Assembly (NCBI RefSeq): GCF_024172165.1
Contig: NZ_JAMZEB010000002.1
Location: 10,736,001 to 10,800,000, forward strand
Direction of reading: 5' to 3'
Source: Nonomuraea thailandensis
GTDB lineage: Bacteria; Actinomycetota; Actinomycetes; Streptosporangiales; Streptosporangiaceae
DNA: 64,000 nt
Below are positions 41,971 to 49,437 of this stretch, one piece after another (position 1 is the stretch's first letter; the number at the start of each line of letters is the position of its first letter). A model generated the notes under the pieces. That model was given only the letters and a program-made list of their open reading frames with translations. It was not told the DNA's origin and did not search any database. Position numbers and translations under genes: made by a program.

Positions 41971-41998
41971 AGACCGATTATCCACGGGCGATCGGTCT
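41971..41998. promoter_or_regulatory. Inverted repeat directly upstream of the cyclase GTG
   Basis: AGACCGAT (41971-41978) and ATCGGTCT (41991-41998), perfect 8-bp arms with a 12-bp centre, abutting the GTG at 41970. It may be an operator or a leader hairpin. If it is an operator, the start at 42036 is wrong. Confidence 0.45.
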
Positions 41999-42166
41999 CG
42001 CCAACGCGTCCTTTTACTCACCCGAGTCGGAGACAATCCGTCAATCCGGTCAGTAACGCTCCGTTTCGTGATGTATACGTTATGTAGTTTGCGTCATCCC
42101 TTGGAACGTTCGAAGCGTGAATCTCATGCACCACTTGGGCATCACTCGTTCCTTGGAAGGAAAGCC

Positions 42167-43102
42167 GTGGCTATCAAGGTTCGCGGCGGGCGCACGATCA
42201 CGCTCGCCGCTGTCGGGGCGCTGGCCGCCTCGCTCCTCACCGTGGGTGGCGTCGCCACCGCCTCGTCCGCCGGCTCCGAGGTGCACGCCTGCGTGCACAA
42301 GAAGACGCGGTACGCCCGCATCGTCAACCCGACGACGAAGTGCAGGAAGACGGAGGAGCGGATCCTGATCGGCGGCTCCTCCACCTCCACGACCACCGTC
42401 CAGCAGGGCGAGCAGGGCCGCCAGGGCGAGCGCGGCCCGGCCGGCCCCCAGGGCAAGCAGGGCGTCCAGGGCCCGGCCGGGCCTGTGGGGCCGCAGGGCA
42501 AGCAGGGCGTCGCGGGCCCCCAGGGCCCCAAGGGCGAGCAGGGCGAGCCGGGCAAGACCGGCGCCACCGGCCCCCAGGGCGAGCCCGGCAAGACCGGCGC
42601 GACCGGCCCCCAGGGCCCGCAGGGGCCGAAGGGCGACGACGGCAAGAACGGCCTGCCGGGCAAGGACGGCCAGACCGGCCCCCGCGGCCCCCAGGGCCCG
42701 AAGGGCGACACCGGCGCGCGCGGCCCGCAGGGGCCGAAGGGCGACCCCGGCACCGGCGCCGCCTACACGACCTACGTCAACAAGGAGTTCGTCAACGGGA
42801 CCGGCACCGAGACCGTGAGCTGCGGCACCGGCGTGGTGACGGGCGGCGGCTTCTCGTTCAGCACGTTCAAGAACGCGGCCGTCACCAGCAGCGCGCCCTC
42901 GGGCGCCTCCAGCTGGACGGTCACCGTGGTCAAGGACGACAACGGCGGCGGCAACGACTACGACAGGCAGGCCGCCGCCCCGACGGCCACGCCCACGAAC
43001 ACACCGGCCGAGAAGGACGCGCAGACCTACGGCCACGGCGGCGGCAACAACGGCGCCAGCGTCAGCGGTCACATCTACGTCGTCTGCCTGAAGAAGGCGT
43101 GA
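42167..43102 (+). CDS. Secreted collagen-like protein
   Basis: 311 aa. A Sec signal peptide ends near ATASSAG; a short Cys-containing segment (HACVHKKTRYARI and a Lys-rich stretch) follows. About 45 uninterrupted Gly-X-Y triplets (GPAGPQGKQGVQGPAGP type, with Q, K, E, P and D in X/Y) run from about residue 78 to 200, predicted to form a collagen triple helix. A C-terminal domain of about 110 residues with Cys pairs and VVTGGGFSFSTF may be a trimerisation or binding domain. GTG 42167 with SD GGAAGG. Surface or matrix structural role is inferred. Confidence 0.85.
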   Translation: MAIKVRGGRTITLAAVGALAASLLTVGGVATASSAGSEVHACVHKKTRYARIVNPTTKCRKTEERILIGGSSTSTTTVQQGEQGRQGERGPAGPQGKQGVQGPAGPVGPQGKQGVAGPQGPKGEQGEPGKTGATGPQGEPGKTGATGPQGPQGPKGDDGKNGLPGKDGQTGPRGPQGPKGDTGARGPQGPKGDPGTGAAYTTYVNKEFVNGTGTETVSCGTGVVTGGGFSFSTFKNAAVTSSAPSGASSWTVTVVKDDNGGGNDYDRQAAAPTATPTNTPAEKDAQTYGHGGGNNGASVSGHIYVVCLKKA

Positions 43103-43107
43103 GCGAG

Positions 43108-43138
43108 AGGGCCGGCACGGAAACCCCGTGCCGGCCCT
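43108..43138. terminator. Terminator between collagen-like gene and purL
   Basis: Thirteen-bp stem AGGGCCGGCACGG/CCGTGCCGGCCCT with a 5-nt loop, 5 bp after the collagen gene stop. It lies between convergent genes, so it can serve both. No T-tract. Confidence 0.75.
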
Positions 43139-43150
43139 CCCCGTAAGACC

Positions 43151-45400
43151 TCAGCCGAACAGCGCGGGAAGCGCAGCCGAGTGCGTTTCCCGCAGCTCCT
43201 CCACGGAGACCTCGAACACGTCCTTGACGGCCAGCGACGCCCCACCGGTCACGCCGAGCCCGTAGCACGGCACGTCGTGCCGCCCGCACAGCGAGGCGAA
43301 CTCGTCGTAGGCCTCGGGCCGCACCACGACCAGCGCCCGCGCCGCGGACTCGCTGAACAGGTCGGTGAACGGATCACCGGTCAGCTCGACCCGCGCCCCG
43401 ACGCCCCGCGCCAGGCAGGACTCGGCCAGCGCGACGGCCAGCCCGCCGTCCGACAGGTCGTGCGAGCCTTCCAGCAGCCCCCGCCGGGCCGCCTCCACCA
43501 GCACGGTGCCCAGCGCCTGCTCGGCCTCCAGGTCCGCGTGCGGCGGCAGCCCGCCCAGGTGGCGGTGCTCGACGTGGGCCCACTCCGAGCCGCCGAACTC
43601 CTCGCCGGTGTCGCCGAGCAGCACGACCCGCAGCCCCTCGGCGGTGAACCCGGACGGCACCCGCTTGGCGACGTCCTCGATGACGCCGAGCACGCCGACG
43701 ACGGGCGTCGGGTGGATGGCCGTCGAGCCGGTCTGGTTGTAGAAGGAGACGTTGCCACCGGTGACCGGCACGCCGAGCGCCCTGCAGGCGTCGGCCAGCC
43801 CGCGGGTGGCCTCGGCGAACTGCCACATCACCTCGGGGTCCTCGGGGGAGCCGAAGTTGAGGCAGTTGGTGACGGCCAGCGGCTTGGCGCCGGTCACGGC
43901 CACGTTCCGGTACGCCTCGGCGAGCGCGAGCTGCGCCCCCGCGTACGGGTCGAGCTTGGCGTAACGCCCGTTGCCGTCGGTGGACAGCGCGATGCCGCGG
44001 GTGGTCGGCTCGGCGCCCTCGATGACCTCCGAGATGCGCAGCATGCCCGCGTCGGCCGGCTGGGCCAGCACGGTGTTGGAGCGCACGTACCGGTCGTACT
44101 GGTCGGTCACCCACGCCTTGGAGGCCAGGTTGGGGGAGCCGAGCAGCTTGAGCAGGGTCGCCCGCAGGTCGGCGGGCCGCTCCAGGCGGTCGGGCGTGTC
44201 GCCGTTGAGCGCGGACTGCCCGGCCGGCTCGTGGAAGGGCCGCTCGTAGACGGGGCCGTCGTCGGCGGCGGTGCCCGGCGGGATGTCCACGATGACCTCG
44301 CCGTCCCAGGTCATGACGAGGCGGCCGGTGTCGGTGACCTCGCCGATGACGGTGGCGGGCACGTCCCACTTCTCGCAGATCGCCATGAACGCGGGGATGT
44401 CGTCGGGGCGGACGACCGCCATCATGCGCTCCTGCGACTCGCTCATGAGGATCTCCTCGGGCCTGAGCGAGGGGTCGCGCAACGGGACCAGGTTGAGGTC
44501 CACCTTCATGCCACCGGTGCCCTTGGCGGCCAGCTCGGTGGTGGCGCAGGAGACGCCGGCCGCGCCGAGGTCCTGGATGCCGACGACCACGTCGGCCGCG
44601 TACAGCTCCAGGCAGCACTCGATGAGCAGCTTCTCCATGAACGGGTCGCCCACCTGCACGGCGGGCCGCTTGGCCTGCGACTCGTCCTCGAACGTGGCGC
44701 TGGCCAGCACGGACGCGCCGCCGATGCCGTCGGGGCCGGTGGACGCGCCGAACAGCACGACCTTGTTGCCGGGGCCGGGCGCGGTGGCCAGCTTGATCTG
44801 GTCCTTGCGCAGCAGGCCCACGCACAGGGCGTTGACCAGCGGGTTGCCGATGTAGCAGGGGTCGAAGACGACCTCGCCGCCGATGTTGGGCAGGCCCAGG
44901 CAGTTGCCGTAGCTGCTGATGCCCTCGACCACGCCGGGCAGCACGCGGCGGGTGTCCACGGCGTCTGCGGCGCCGAAGCGCAGCGCGTCCATGACCGCGA
45001 TCGGGCGCGCGCCCATGGACATGATGTCGCGCACGATCCCGCCGACGCCGGTGGCGGCGCCCTGGTGCGGCTCGACGTACGACGGGTGGTTGTGGGACTC
45101 GATCTTGAACGTGGCCGCCCAGCCGTCGCCGATGTCGACCACGCCGGCGTTCTCGCCCATGCCCACGAGCAGCGCCTCGGACTTGGGCGCCTTGGTGGCG
45201 AACTGCTTGAGGTGCACCTTGGACGACTTGTACGAGCAGTGCTCGGACCACATGACGCTGTAGATGGCCAGCTCGGAGCCGGTGGGACGGCGGCCCAGGA
45301 TCTCCTTGACCCGGTCGTACTCGTCCTGCTTCATCCCCAGCTCGGCGAAGGGCATCGGCTCGTCGGGAGTCTCCGCCGCCCGCTTCACACTGTCTGTCAT
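43151..45400 (-). CDS. purL: Phosphoribosylformylglycinamidine synthase subunit PurL
   Basis: 749 aa small-form PurL, using ammonia from PurQ with PurS as structural partner to make FGAM. Blocks: SVMWSEHCSYKSSK, FKIESHNHPSYVEPHQGAATGVGGIVRDI, GLPNIGGEV, GIQDLGAAG, MSESQERMM, ALSTDGNGRYA, GGNVSFYNQT and SHDLSDGGLAVALAE. ATG 45400 overlaps the purQ stop by 4 bp (ATGA), fixing the start and indicating coupling. Confidence 0.97.
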   Translation of the reverse strand: MTDSVKRAAETPDEPMPFAELGMKQDEYDRVKEILGRRPTGSELAIYSVMWSEHCSYKSSKVHLKQFATKAPKSEALLVGMGENAGVVDIGDGWAATFKIESHNHPSYVEPHQGAATGVGGIVRDIMSMGARPIAVMDALRFGAADAVDTRRVLPGVVEGISSYGNCLGLPNIGGEVVFDPCYIGNPLVNALCVGLLRKDQIKLATAPGPGNKVVLFGASTGPDGIGGASVLASATFEDESQAKRPAVQVGDPFMEKLLIECCLELYAADVVVGIQDLGAAGVSCATTELAAKGTGGMKVDLNLVPLRDPSLRPEEILMSESQERMMAVVRPDDIPAFMAICEKWDVPATVIGEVTDTGRLVMTWDGEVIVDIPPGTAADDGPVYERPFHEPAGQSALNGDTPDRLERPADLRATLLKLLGSPNLASKAWVTDQYDRYVRSNTVLAQPADAGMLRISEVIEGAEPTTRGIALSTDGNGRYAKLDPYAGAQLALAEAYRNVAVTGAKPLAVTNCLNFGSPEDPEVMWQFAEATRGLADACRALGVPVTGGNVSFYNQTGSTAIHPTPVVGVLGVIEDVAKRVPSGFTAEGLRVVLLGDTGEEFGGSEWAHVEHRHLGGLPPHADLEAEQALGTVLVEAARRGLLEGSHDLSDGGLAVALAESCLARGVGARVELTGDPFTDLFSESAARALVVVRPEAYDEFASLCGRHDVPCYGLGVTGGASLAVKDVFEVSVEELRETHSAALPALFG

Positions 45401-46077
45401 GCGTTCACCAGGTTCTTCAGGATGGAGGTGAAGACGCCGAGACCGTCGGTGCTCGGGGCGCCGACCAGGTCCTCGACGGCGTGCTCGGGATGCGGCATGA
45501 GGCCGACCACGTTGCCCGCCTCGTTGCGGATGCCCGCGATGTCGTTGAGCGAGCCGTTGGGGTTGCCGACGTAGCGGAACACCACGTGGCCGCCCGCCTC
45601 CAGCGCGGCCAGCGTGTCGTCGGAGGCCACGTAGCGGCCCTCGCCGTGCTTGATCGGCAGCGTGATCTCCTGGCCCTGCGTGAACGAGTTCGTCCACGCG
45701 GTCGCGCTCTGCTCGACCTTGAGCCGCTGGTCGCGGCAGACGTAGTGCAGCGAGGCGTTACGCGTCAGCGCGCCGGGCAGCAGGTGAGCCTCGCACAGGA
45801 TCTGGAACCCGTTGCAGGTGCCGATCACGGGCAGCCCCGCCCTGGCGGCGGGGACGAGCTCCTCCATGAGCGGCGCGAAGCGTGAGATGGCGCCGCAGCG
45901 CAGGTAGTCGCCGTAGGAGAAGCCGCCGGGCAGGAAGACGGCGTCGACTCCCTTCAGGTCGTGGTCGGCGTGCCACAACGGGACCGCCTCCGCGCCCACG
46001 AGGCGCACGGCTCTGGCGGCGTCCTGGTCGTCGAGAGTTCCTGGAAACGTGACTACGCCCACACGGGCAGCGCTCAT
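45397..46077 (-). CDS. purQ: FGAM synthase glutaminase subunit PurQ
   Basis: 226 aa class I glutamine amidotransferase supplying ammonia to PurL. VGVVTFPGTLDDQD at the start, nucleophile Cys in IGTCNGFQIL and catalytic His-Glu in LMPHPEHAVED. ATG 46077 is preceded by GGAGGGG; the upstream in-frame extension to 46116 is not supported. It is coupled to purL downstream, but not adjacent to purS, since the anti-sigma-type gene lies between. Confidence 0.96.
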   Translation of the reverse strand: MSAARVGVVTFPGTLDDQDAARAVRLVGAEAVPLWHADHDLKGVDAVFLPGGFSYGDYLRCGAISRFAPLMEELVPAARAGLPVIGTCNGFQILCEAHLLPGALTRNASLHYVCRDQRLKVEQSATAWTNSFTQGQEITLPIKHGEGRYVASDDTLAALEAGGHVVFRYVGNPNGSLNDIAGIRNEAGNVVGLMPHPEHAVEDLVGAPSTDGLGVFTSILKNLVNA

Positions 46078-46219
46078 GACTGTGGTCCCCTCCGGAGGAA
46101 TGCGCGCGCGCACCACCGTCCCTTCAGGGCGGACGGCGGTGTCTTCAGGTTATCGGGTGCTCCCAGGTGGTCCGCATCGACTCGGGGGTCGAGCGAAGGC
46201 GCAGGTCGGATGCTACAGA

Positions 46220-46657
46220 TCAGACGGCGGCGAGCTCGCGGGGACGGGCGTCGGCGCCGTCGTCCCAGGCGAGGTGCTTGCGCAGGTGGACCGTGGTGCC
46301 CCGGCCGGGGGTGACGCCGAAGGAGATCTCGTCGACGACGCTGCGCATGATCAGCAGGCCGCGGCCGTTCTCGGTGTCGGGAGGCGGAAAGGAATGCGGC
46401 ATCGTCGGGACACCGTCACCGTTGTCGGCCACGCGCACGTCGCACTGGCCGGCGCCGATGGCCGCCGTCACCTCGTAGCGGTTGGCCGGCCCTCCGTGCC
46501 GGACCGCGTTGGAGCACGCCTCGGACACGGCGAGCAGCATGTCGGCGATGCACGTCTCGCTCACGTTGAGTGAACGCATGGCGTCGCCAAGCACTCGCCT
46601 GACCATCGGTATGCCGATCGCATCCCGAGGCAGTGCCAACGAGAACTCAATATCCAC
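46220..46657 (-). CDS. RsbW/SpoIIAB-like ATP-binding protein between purS and purQ
   Basis: 145 aa HATPase_c_2 protein of the anti-sigma/anti-anti-sigma kinase type. Motifs: N-box AVSEACSNAVRHG, G1 RVADNGDGVP and G2 ENGRGLLIM. Such proteins bind and inhibit a sigma factor and phosphorylate an STAS antagonist, but neither partner is here. ATG 46657. Its position between purS and purQ separates a unit that is usually contiguous. Inverted repeats mark the purS end upstream, so it has its own promoter, in the AT-rich stretch around 46730-46745. Confidence 0.88.
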   Translation of the reverse strand: MDIEFSLALPRDAIGIPMVRRVLGDAMRSLNVSETCIADMLLAVSEACSNAVRHGGPANRYEVTAAIGAGQCDVRVADNGDGVPTMPHSFPPPDTENGRGLLIMRSVVDEISFGVTPGRGTTVHLRKHLAWDDGADARPRELAAV

Positions 46658-46791
46658 CGGACTCCTCCGGGCGCCGGAATCTCACCTGGAGTAGGTTTCC
46701 CTGAGAAAACGGGGCTAACCGCAAAATCACGTTGTTGTTATTTAGTGTTGGCACGCCCGTGGCATTGTGGCACGTCGCAACCGGGCTTTAA

Positions 46792-46815
46792 CCGCCCCAG
46801 GGGAAATCGGGGCGG
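46792..46815 (-). terminator. Hairpin after purS
   Basis: CCGCCCC/GGGGCGG 7-bp stem, 11 bp past the purS stop, followed on the minus strand by TTAAAG. It would separate purS transcription from the downstream anti-sigma-type gene and purQ. Confidence 0.55.
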
Positions 46816-46825
46816 CAAATGTGCC

Positions 46826-47071
46826 TTAGCCCTCGACCCGGACGGTGTAGTCCTCGATGACGGTGTTGGCGAGCAACGTTTCCGCCATCTTGCGCACCTC
46901 GTCGAGCGCCGCCTCGTCGGCCGGGCCGTCGAGCTCGATCTCGAAGCGCTTGCCCTGGCGCACGGCTGAGACGCCGGAGAAGCCGAGCCTGGGCAGCGCC
47001 CTGGCGATGGCCTGGCCCTGCGGATCGAGGATCTCGGGCTTCAACATGACGTCCACGATGACGCGGGCCAC
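46826..47071 (-). CDS. purS: FGAM synthase subunit PurS
   Basis: 81 aa, the small dimeric subunit that holds PurL and PurQ together. Typical start ARVIVDVMLKPEILDPQGQA and GFSGVSAVRQGKRFEIEL, ending VIEDYTVRV. GTG 47071 with GGAGGAAC upstream. Normally next to purQ; here an unrelated gene and a hairpin intervene. Divergent from the 2-oxo acid dehydrogenase operon. Confidence 0.96.
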   Translation of the reverse strand: MARVIVDVMLKPEILDPQGQAIARALPRLGFSGVSAVRQGKRFEIELDGPADEAALDEVRKMAETLLANTVIEDYTVRVEG

Positions 47072-47234
47072 TGCGTTCCTCCTGGGTGCGGTGGGTGGAT
47101 GGGAAGCACAGCCTACCGGCGCGTGTGGCTGTCACTACAACGGGAACGGGGAGGACATGGGGCTTGCGCACAGGGCTGTGACGTCTGCCACGATGGCCCC
47201 GAACGCGTACGAACCACCACCTACCGGTTCGTCG

Positions 47235-47253
47235 TTAGGTAAGGCTGGCCTAA
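47235..47253. promoter_or_regulatory. Iron-box-like site (IdeR/DmdR) before the dehydrogenase operon
   Basis: TTAGGTAAGGCTGGCCTAA matches the actinobacterial iron-box consensus TTAGGTTAGGCTAACCTAA (from memory) at 16 of 19 positions, with intact outer TTAGG/CCTAA. A -35 TTCGTC (47228-47233) and -10 TAAGGT (47251-47256) at 17 bp spacing would place the box over the promoter. It lies between purS and the E1alpha start, 48 bp before the latter. Confidence 0.5.
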
Positions 47254-47301
47254 GGTGGCAACCCCATCCATAGTCCGGCCCCTGACCAGCAGGAGTGGCG
47301 C

Positions 47302-48384
47302 ATGACCATAGACGCCTCGGGAGCATCTCCTGAGCTCGTCCAGCTGCTCACCCCCGAGGGCGAGCGGGTCGAGCATCCCGACTACGACATCGACCTGACC
47401 CCGGACGAGGTCCGGTCGCTCTACCGCGACCTCGTGCTCGTCCGGCGCATCGACCTGGAGGCCGTGGCGCTGCAACGCCAGGGCGAGCTGGGCATCTGGG
47501 CCTCGCTGCTGGGCCAGGAGGCCGCCCAGATCGGCTCGGGCCGCGCCCTGACCGACACCGACATGGCCTTCCCCACCTACCGCGAGCACGGCGTGGCGTG
47601 GTGCCGCGACGTCGACCCGGTCAAGCTGCTGGGCCTGTTCAGGGGTGTCAACCACGGGGGATGGGACCCCAACGAGCACAACTTCCACCTCTACACGATC
47701 GTGATCGGCAGCCAGACCCTGCACGCGGTCGGCTACGCGATGGGCATCCAGCGCGACGACGCCAACGCGGCGACCATCGTCTACTTCGGCGACGGCGCCA
47801 CCTCCCAGGGCGACGTGAACGAGTCGTTCATCTGGGCCAGCGTGTTCAACGCGCCGATCGTGTTCTTCTGCCAGAACAACCAGTGGGCCATCTCCGAGCC
47901 GCTGGAGAAGCAGACCCGCATCCCGCTCTACCGGCGGGCCTCCGGGTTCGGCTTCCCGGGCATCAGGGTCGACGGCAACGACGTGTTCGCCTGCCTCGCG
48001 GTGACGCGCAAGGCGCTCGAAGCCGCTCGTACCGGGCAGGGGCCGACGCTCATCGAGGCGTTCACGTACCGGATGGGCGCCCACACCACCACCGACGACC
48101 CCACGCGTTACCGCGTGGCCAGCGAGCTGGAGGCGTGGAAGCTCAAGGACCCGATCGAGCGGGTCAAGGCGTACCTGTTCAAGAACGAGCACGCCGACCA
48201 GGCCTTCTTCGACTCCATCGACGCCGAGGCCGACCAGCTCGGCGCGGACCTGCGCAGGCGCTGCCTGGCCATGCCCGACCCCGAGCCGCTCGACATCTTC
48301 GACCACGTCTACCGCGAGCCCCACGCCCTGATCGACCAGGAGCGCGCCCAGTTCGCCGCGTACTTGGAGGGGTTCAGTGACTGA
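47302..48384 (+). CDS. 2-oxo acid dehydrogenase E1 alpha
   Basis: 360 aa thiamine-diphosphate enzyme subunit, branched-chain 2-oxo acid or pyruvate type. TPP motif is GDGATSQGDVNES ... NAPIVFFCQNNQW; substrate region REHGVAWCRDVDP and phosphorylation-loop-like YRMGAHTTTDDPTRYR. Length and the presence of a separate beta subunit match BkdA/PdhA of actinobacteria. With E1beta and E2 it forms one operon. It would decarboxylate the 2-oxo acids that valine dehydrogenase makes, giving acyl-CoA primers for branched fatty acids; pyruvate cannot be excluded. SD AGGAG precedes ATG 47302. Confidence 0.9.
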   Translation: MTIDASGASPELVQLLTPEGERVEHPDYDIDLTPDEVRSLYRDLVLVRRIDLEAVALQRQGELGIWASLLGQEAAQIGSGRALTDTDMAFPTYREHGVAWCRDVDPVKLLGLFRGVNHGGWDPNEHNFHLYTIVIGSQTLHAVGYAMGIQRDDANAATIVYFGDGATSQGDVNESFIWASVFNAPIVFFCQNNQWAISEPLEKQTRIPLYRRASGFGFPGIRVDGNDVFACLAVTRKALEAARTGQGPTLIEAFTYRMGAHTTTDDPTRYRVASELEAWKLKDPIERVKAYLFKNEHADQAFFDSIDAEADQLGADLRRRCLAMPDPEPLDIFDHVYREPHALIDQERAQFAAYLEGFSD

Positions 48385-48444
48385 GCGGAGCGAAGGCACC
48401 ATTCGGCACAGCGTGACTCTCATGGCGCCGACGAAGGAGGCGTC

Positions 48445-49425
48445 ATGACGGTTCTCAGTTTGTCCAAGGCCCTGAACGAGGGCATGCGCAAGGCCATGGA
48501 GGACGACCCCAAGGTCCTCATCATGGGCGAGGACGTCGGCAAGCTGGGCGGCGTGTTCCGGGTCACCGACGGCCTGCAGAAGGACTTCGGCGAGGACCGC
48601 GTGATCGACACGCCGCTGGCCGAGTCGGGCATCATCGGCACCGCGATCGGGCTGGCGCTGCGCGGGTACCGGCCGGTGTGCGAGATCCAGTTCGACGGGT
48701 TCGTCTTCCCGGCCGCCGACCAGATCATCACGCAGCTCGCCAAGATGCCGATGCGCTCGCTGGGCGCGATCAAGCTGCCGGTCGTCGTACGCATCCCCTG
48801 CGGCGGCGGCATCGGCGCGGTCGAGCACCACAGCGAGTCGCCGGAGGCGTACTTCACCCACACGGCCGGCCTGCGCGTCGTCTCCTGCTCCAACCCGGCC
48901 GACGCGTACACCATGATCCAGCAGGCCATCCGCAGCGACGACCCGGTGCTCTTCTTCGAGCCCAAGCGCCGCTACTGGGAGAAGGCCGACGTCGACACCT
49001 CCTCCACCGACTGGTGGGCCCCGCTGCACGCCGCCAAGGTCGTGCGCCCCGGGACCGACGTCACGCTGCTGGCCTACGGTCCCATGGTCAAGACCTGCCT
49101 GGAGGCCGCCACGGCGGCCGAGGCCGACGGGCGCTCGCTGGAGGTCATCGACCTGCGCTCGCTCAACCCGCTGGACGAGCCCGTCGTGATGGAGTCCGCA
49201 CGCCGCACCGGGCGCGTCGTGGTCGTCCACGAGGCTCCCGTCAACAGTGGCTTCGGCGCCGAGCTGGCCGCGCGGATCACCGAGCAGTGCTTCTACCACC
49301 TGGAGTCGCCCGTGCTGCGGGCCGGCGGCTTCTCCACCCCCTACCCCCCGTCCAAGCTGGAGGAGCACTACCTGCCCGACCTGGACCGGGTGCTCGACGC
49401 CGTCGACCGGACCTTCGGGTACTGA
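48445..49425 (+). CDS. 2-oxo acid dehydrogenase E1 beta
   Basis: 326 aa partner of E1 alpha. Conserved LNEGMRKAMEDDPKVLIMGEDVGKLGGVF start, the QFDGFVFPAADQIITQLAKM region (shown here as separate motifs), PCGGGIGAVEHHSESPEAYF active-site loop with catalytic His, and C-terminal PVNSGFGAELAARI. Starts 60 bp after E1 alpha behind a GGAGG. The same operon continues with E2 12 bp downstream. Confidence 0.92.
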   Translation: MTVLSLSKALNEGMRKAMEDDPKVLIMGEDVGKLGGVFRVTDGLQKDFGEDRVIDTPLAESGIIGTAIGLALRGYRPVCEIQFDGFVFPAADQIITQLAKMPMRSLGAIKLPVVVRIPCGGGIGAVEHHSESPEAYFTHTAGLRVVSCSNPADAYTMIQQAIRSDDPVLFFEPKRRYWEKADVDTSSTDWWAPLHAAKVVRPGTDVTLLAYGPMVKTCLEAATAAEADGRSLEVIDLRSLNPLDEPVVMESARRTGRVVVVHEAPVNSGFGAELAARITEQCFYHLESPVLRAGGFSTPYPPSKLEEHYLPDLDRVLDAVDRTFGY

Positions 49426-49437
49426 GGGGGTAGCGCG

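Noticed and set aside
46070..46100. SD-sequestering palindrome before purQ (CCTCCGGAGG)
   Set aside because: The dyad has no loop; with a minimal loop only three base pairs remain, too weak to matter.
48385..48444. Small regulatory element between E1alpha and E1beta
   Set aside because: The 60-bp gap shows only a normal GGAGG ribosome-binding site and no convincing dyad.
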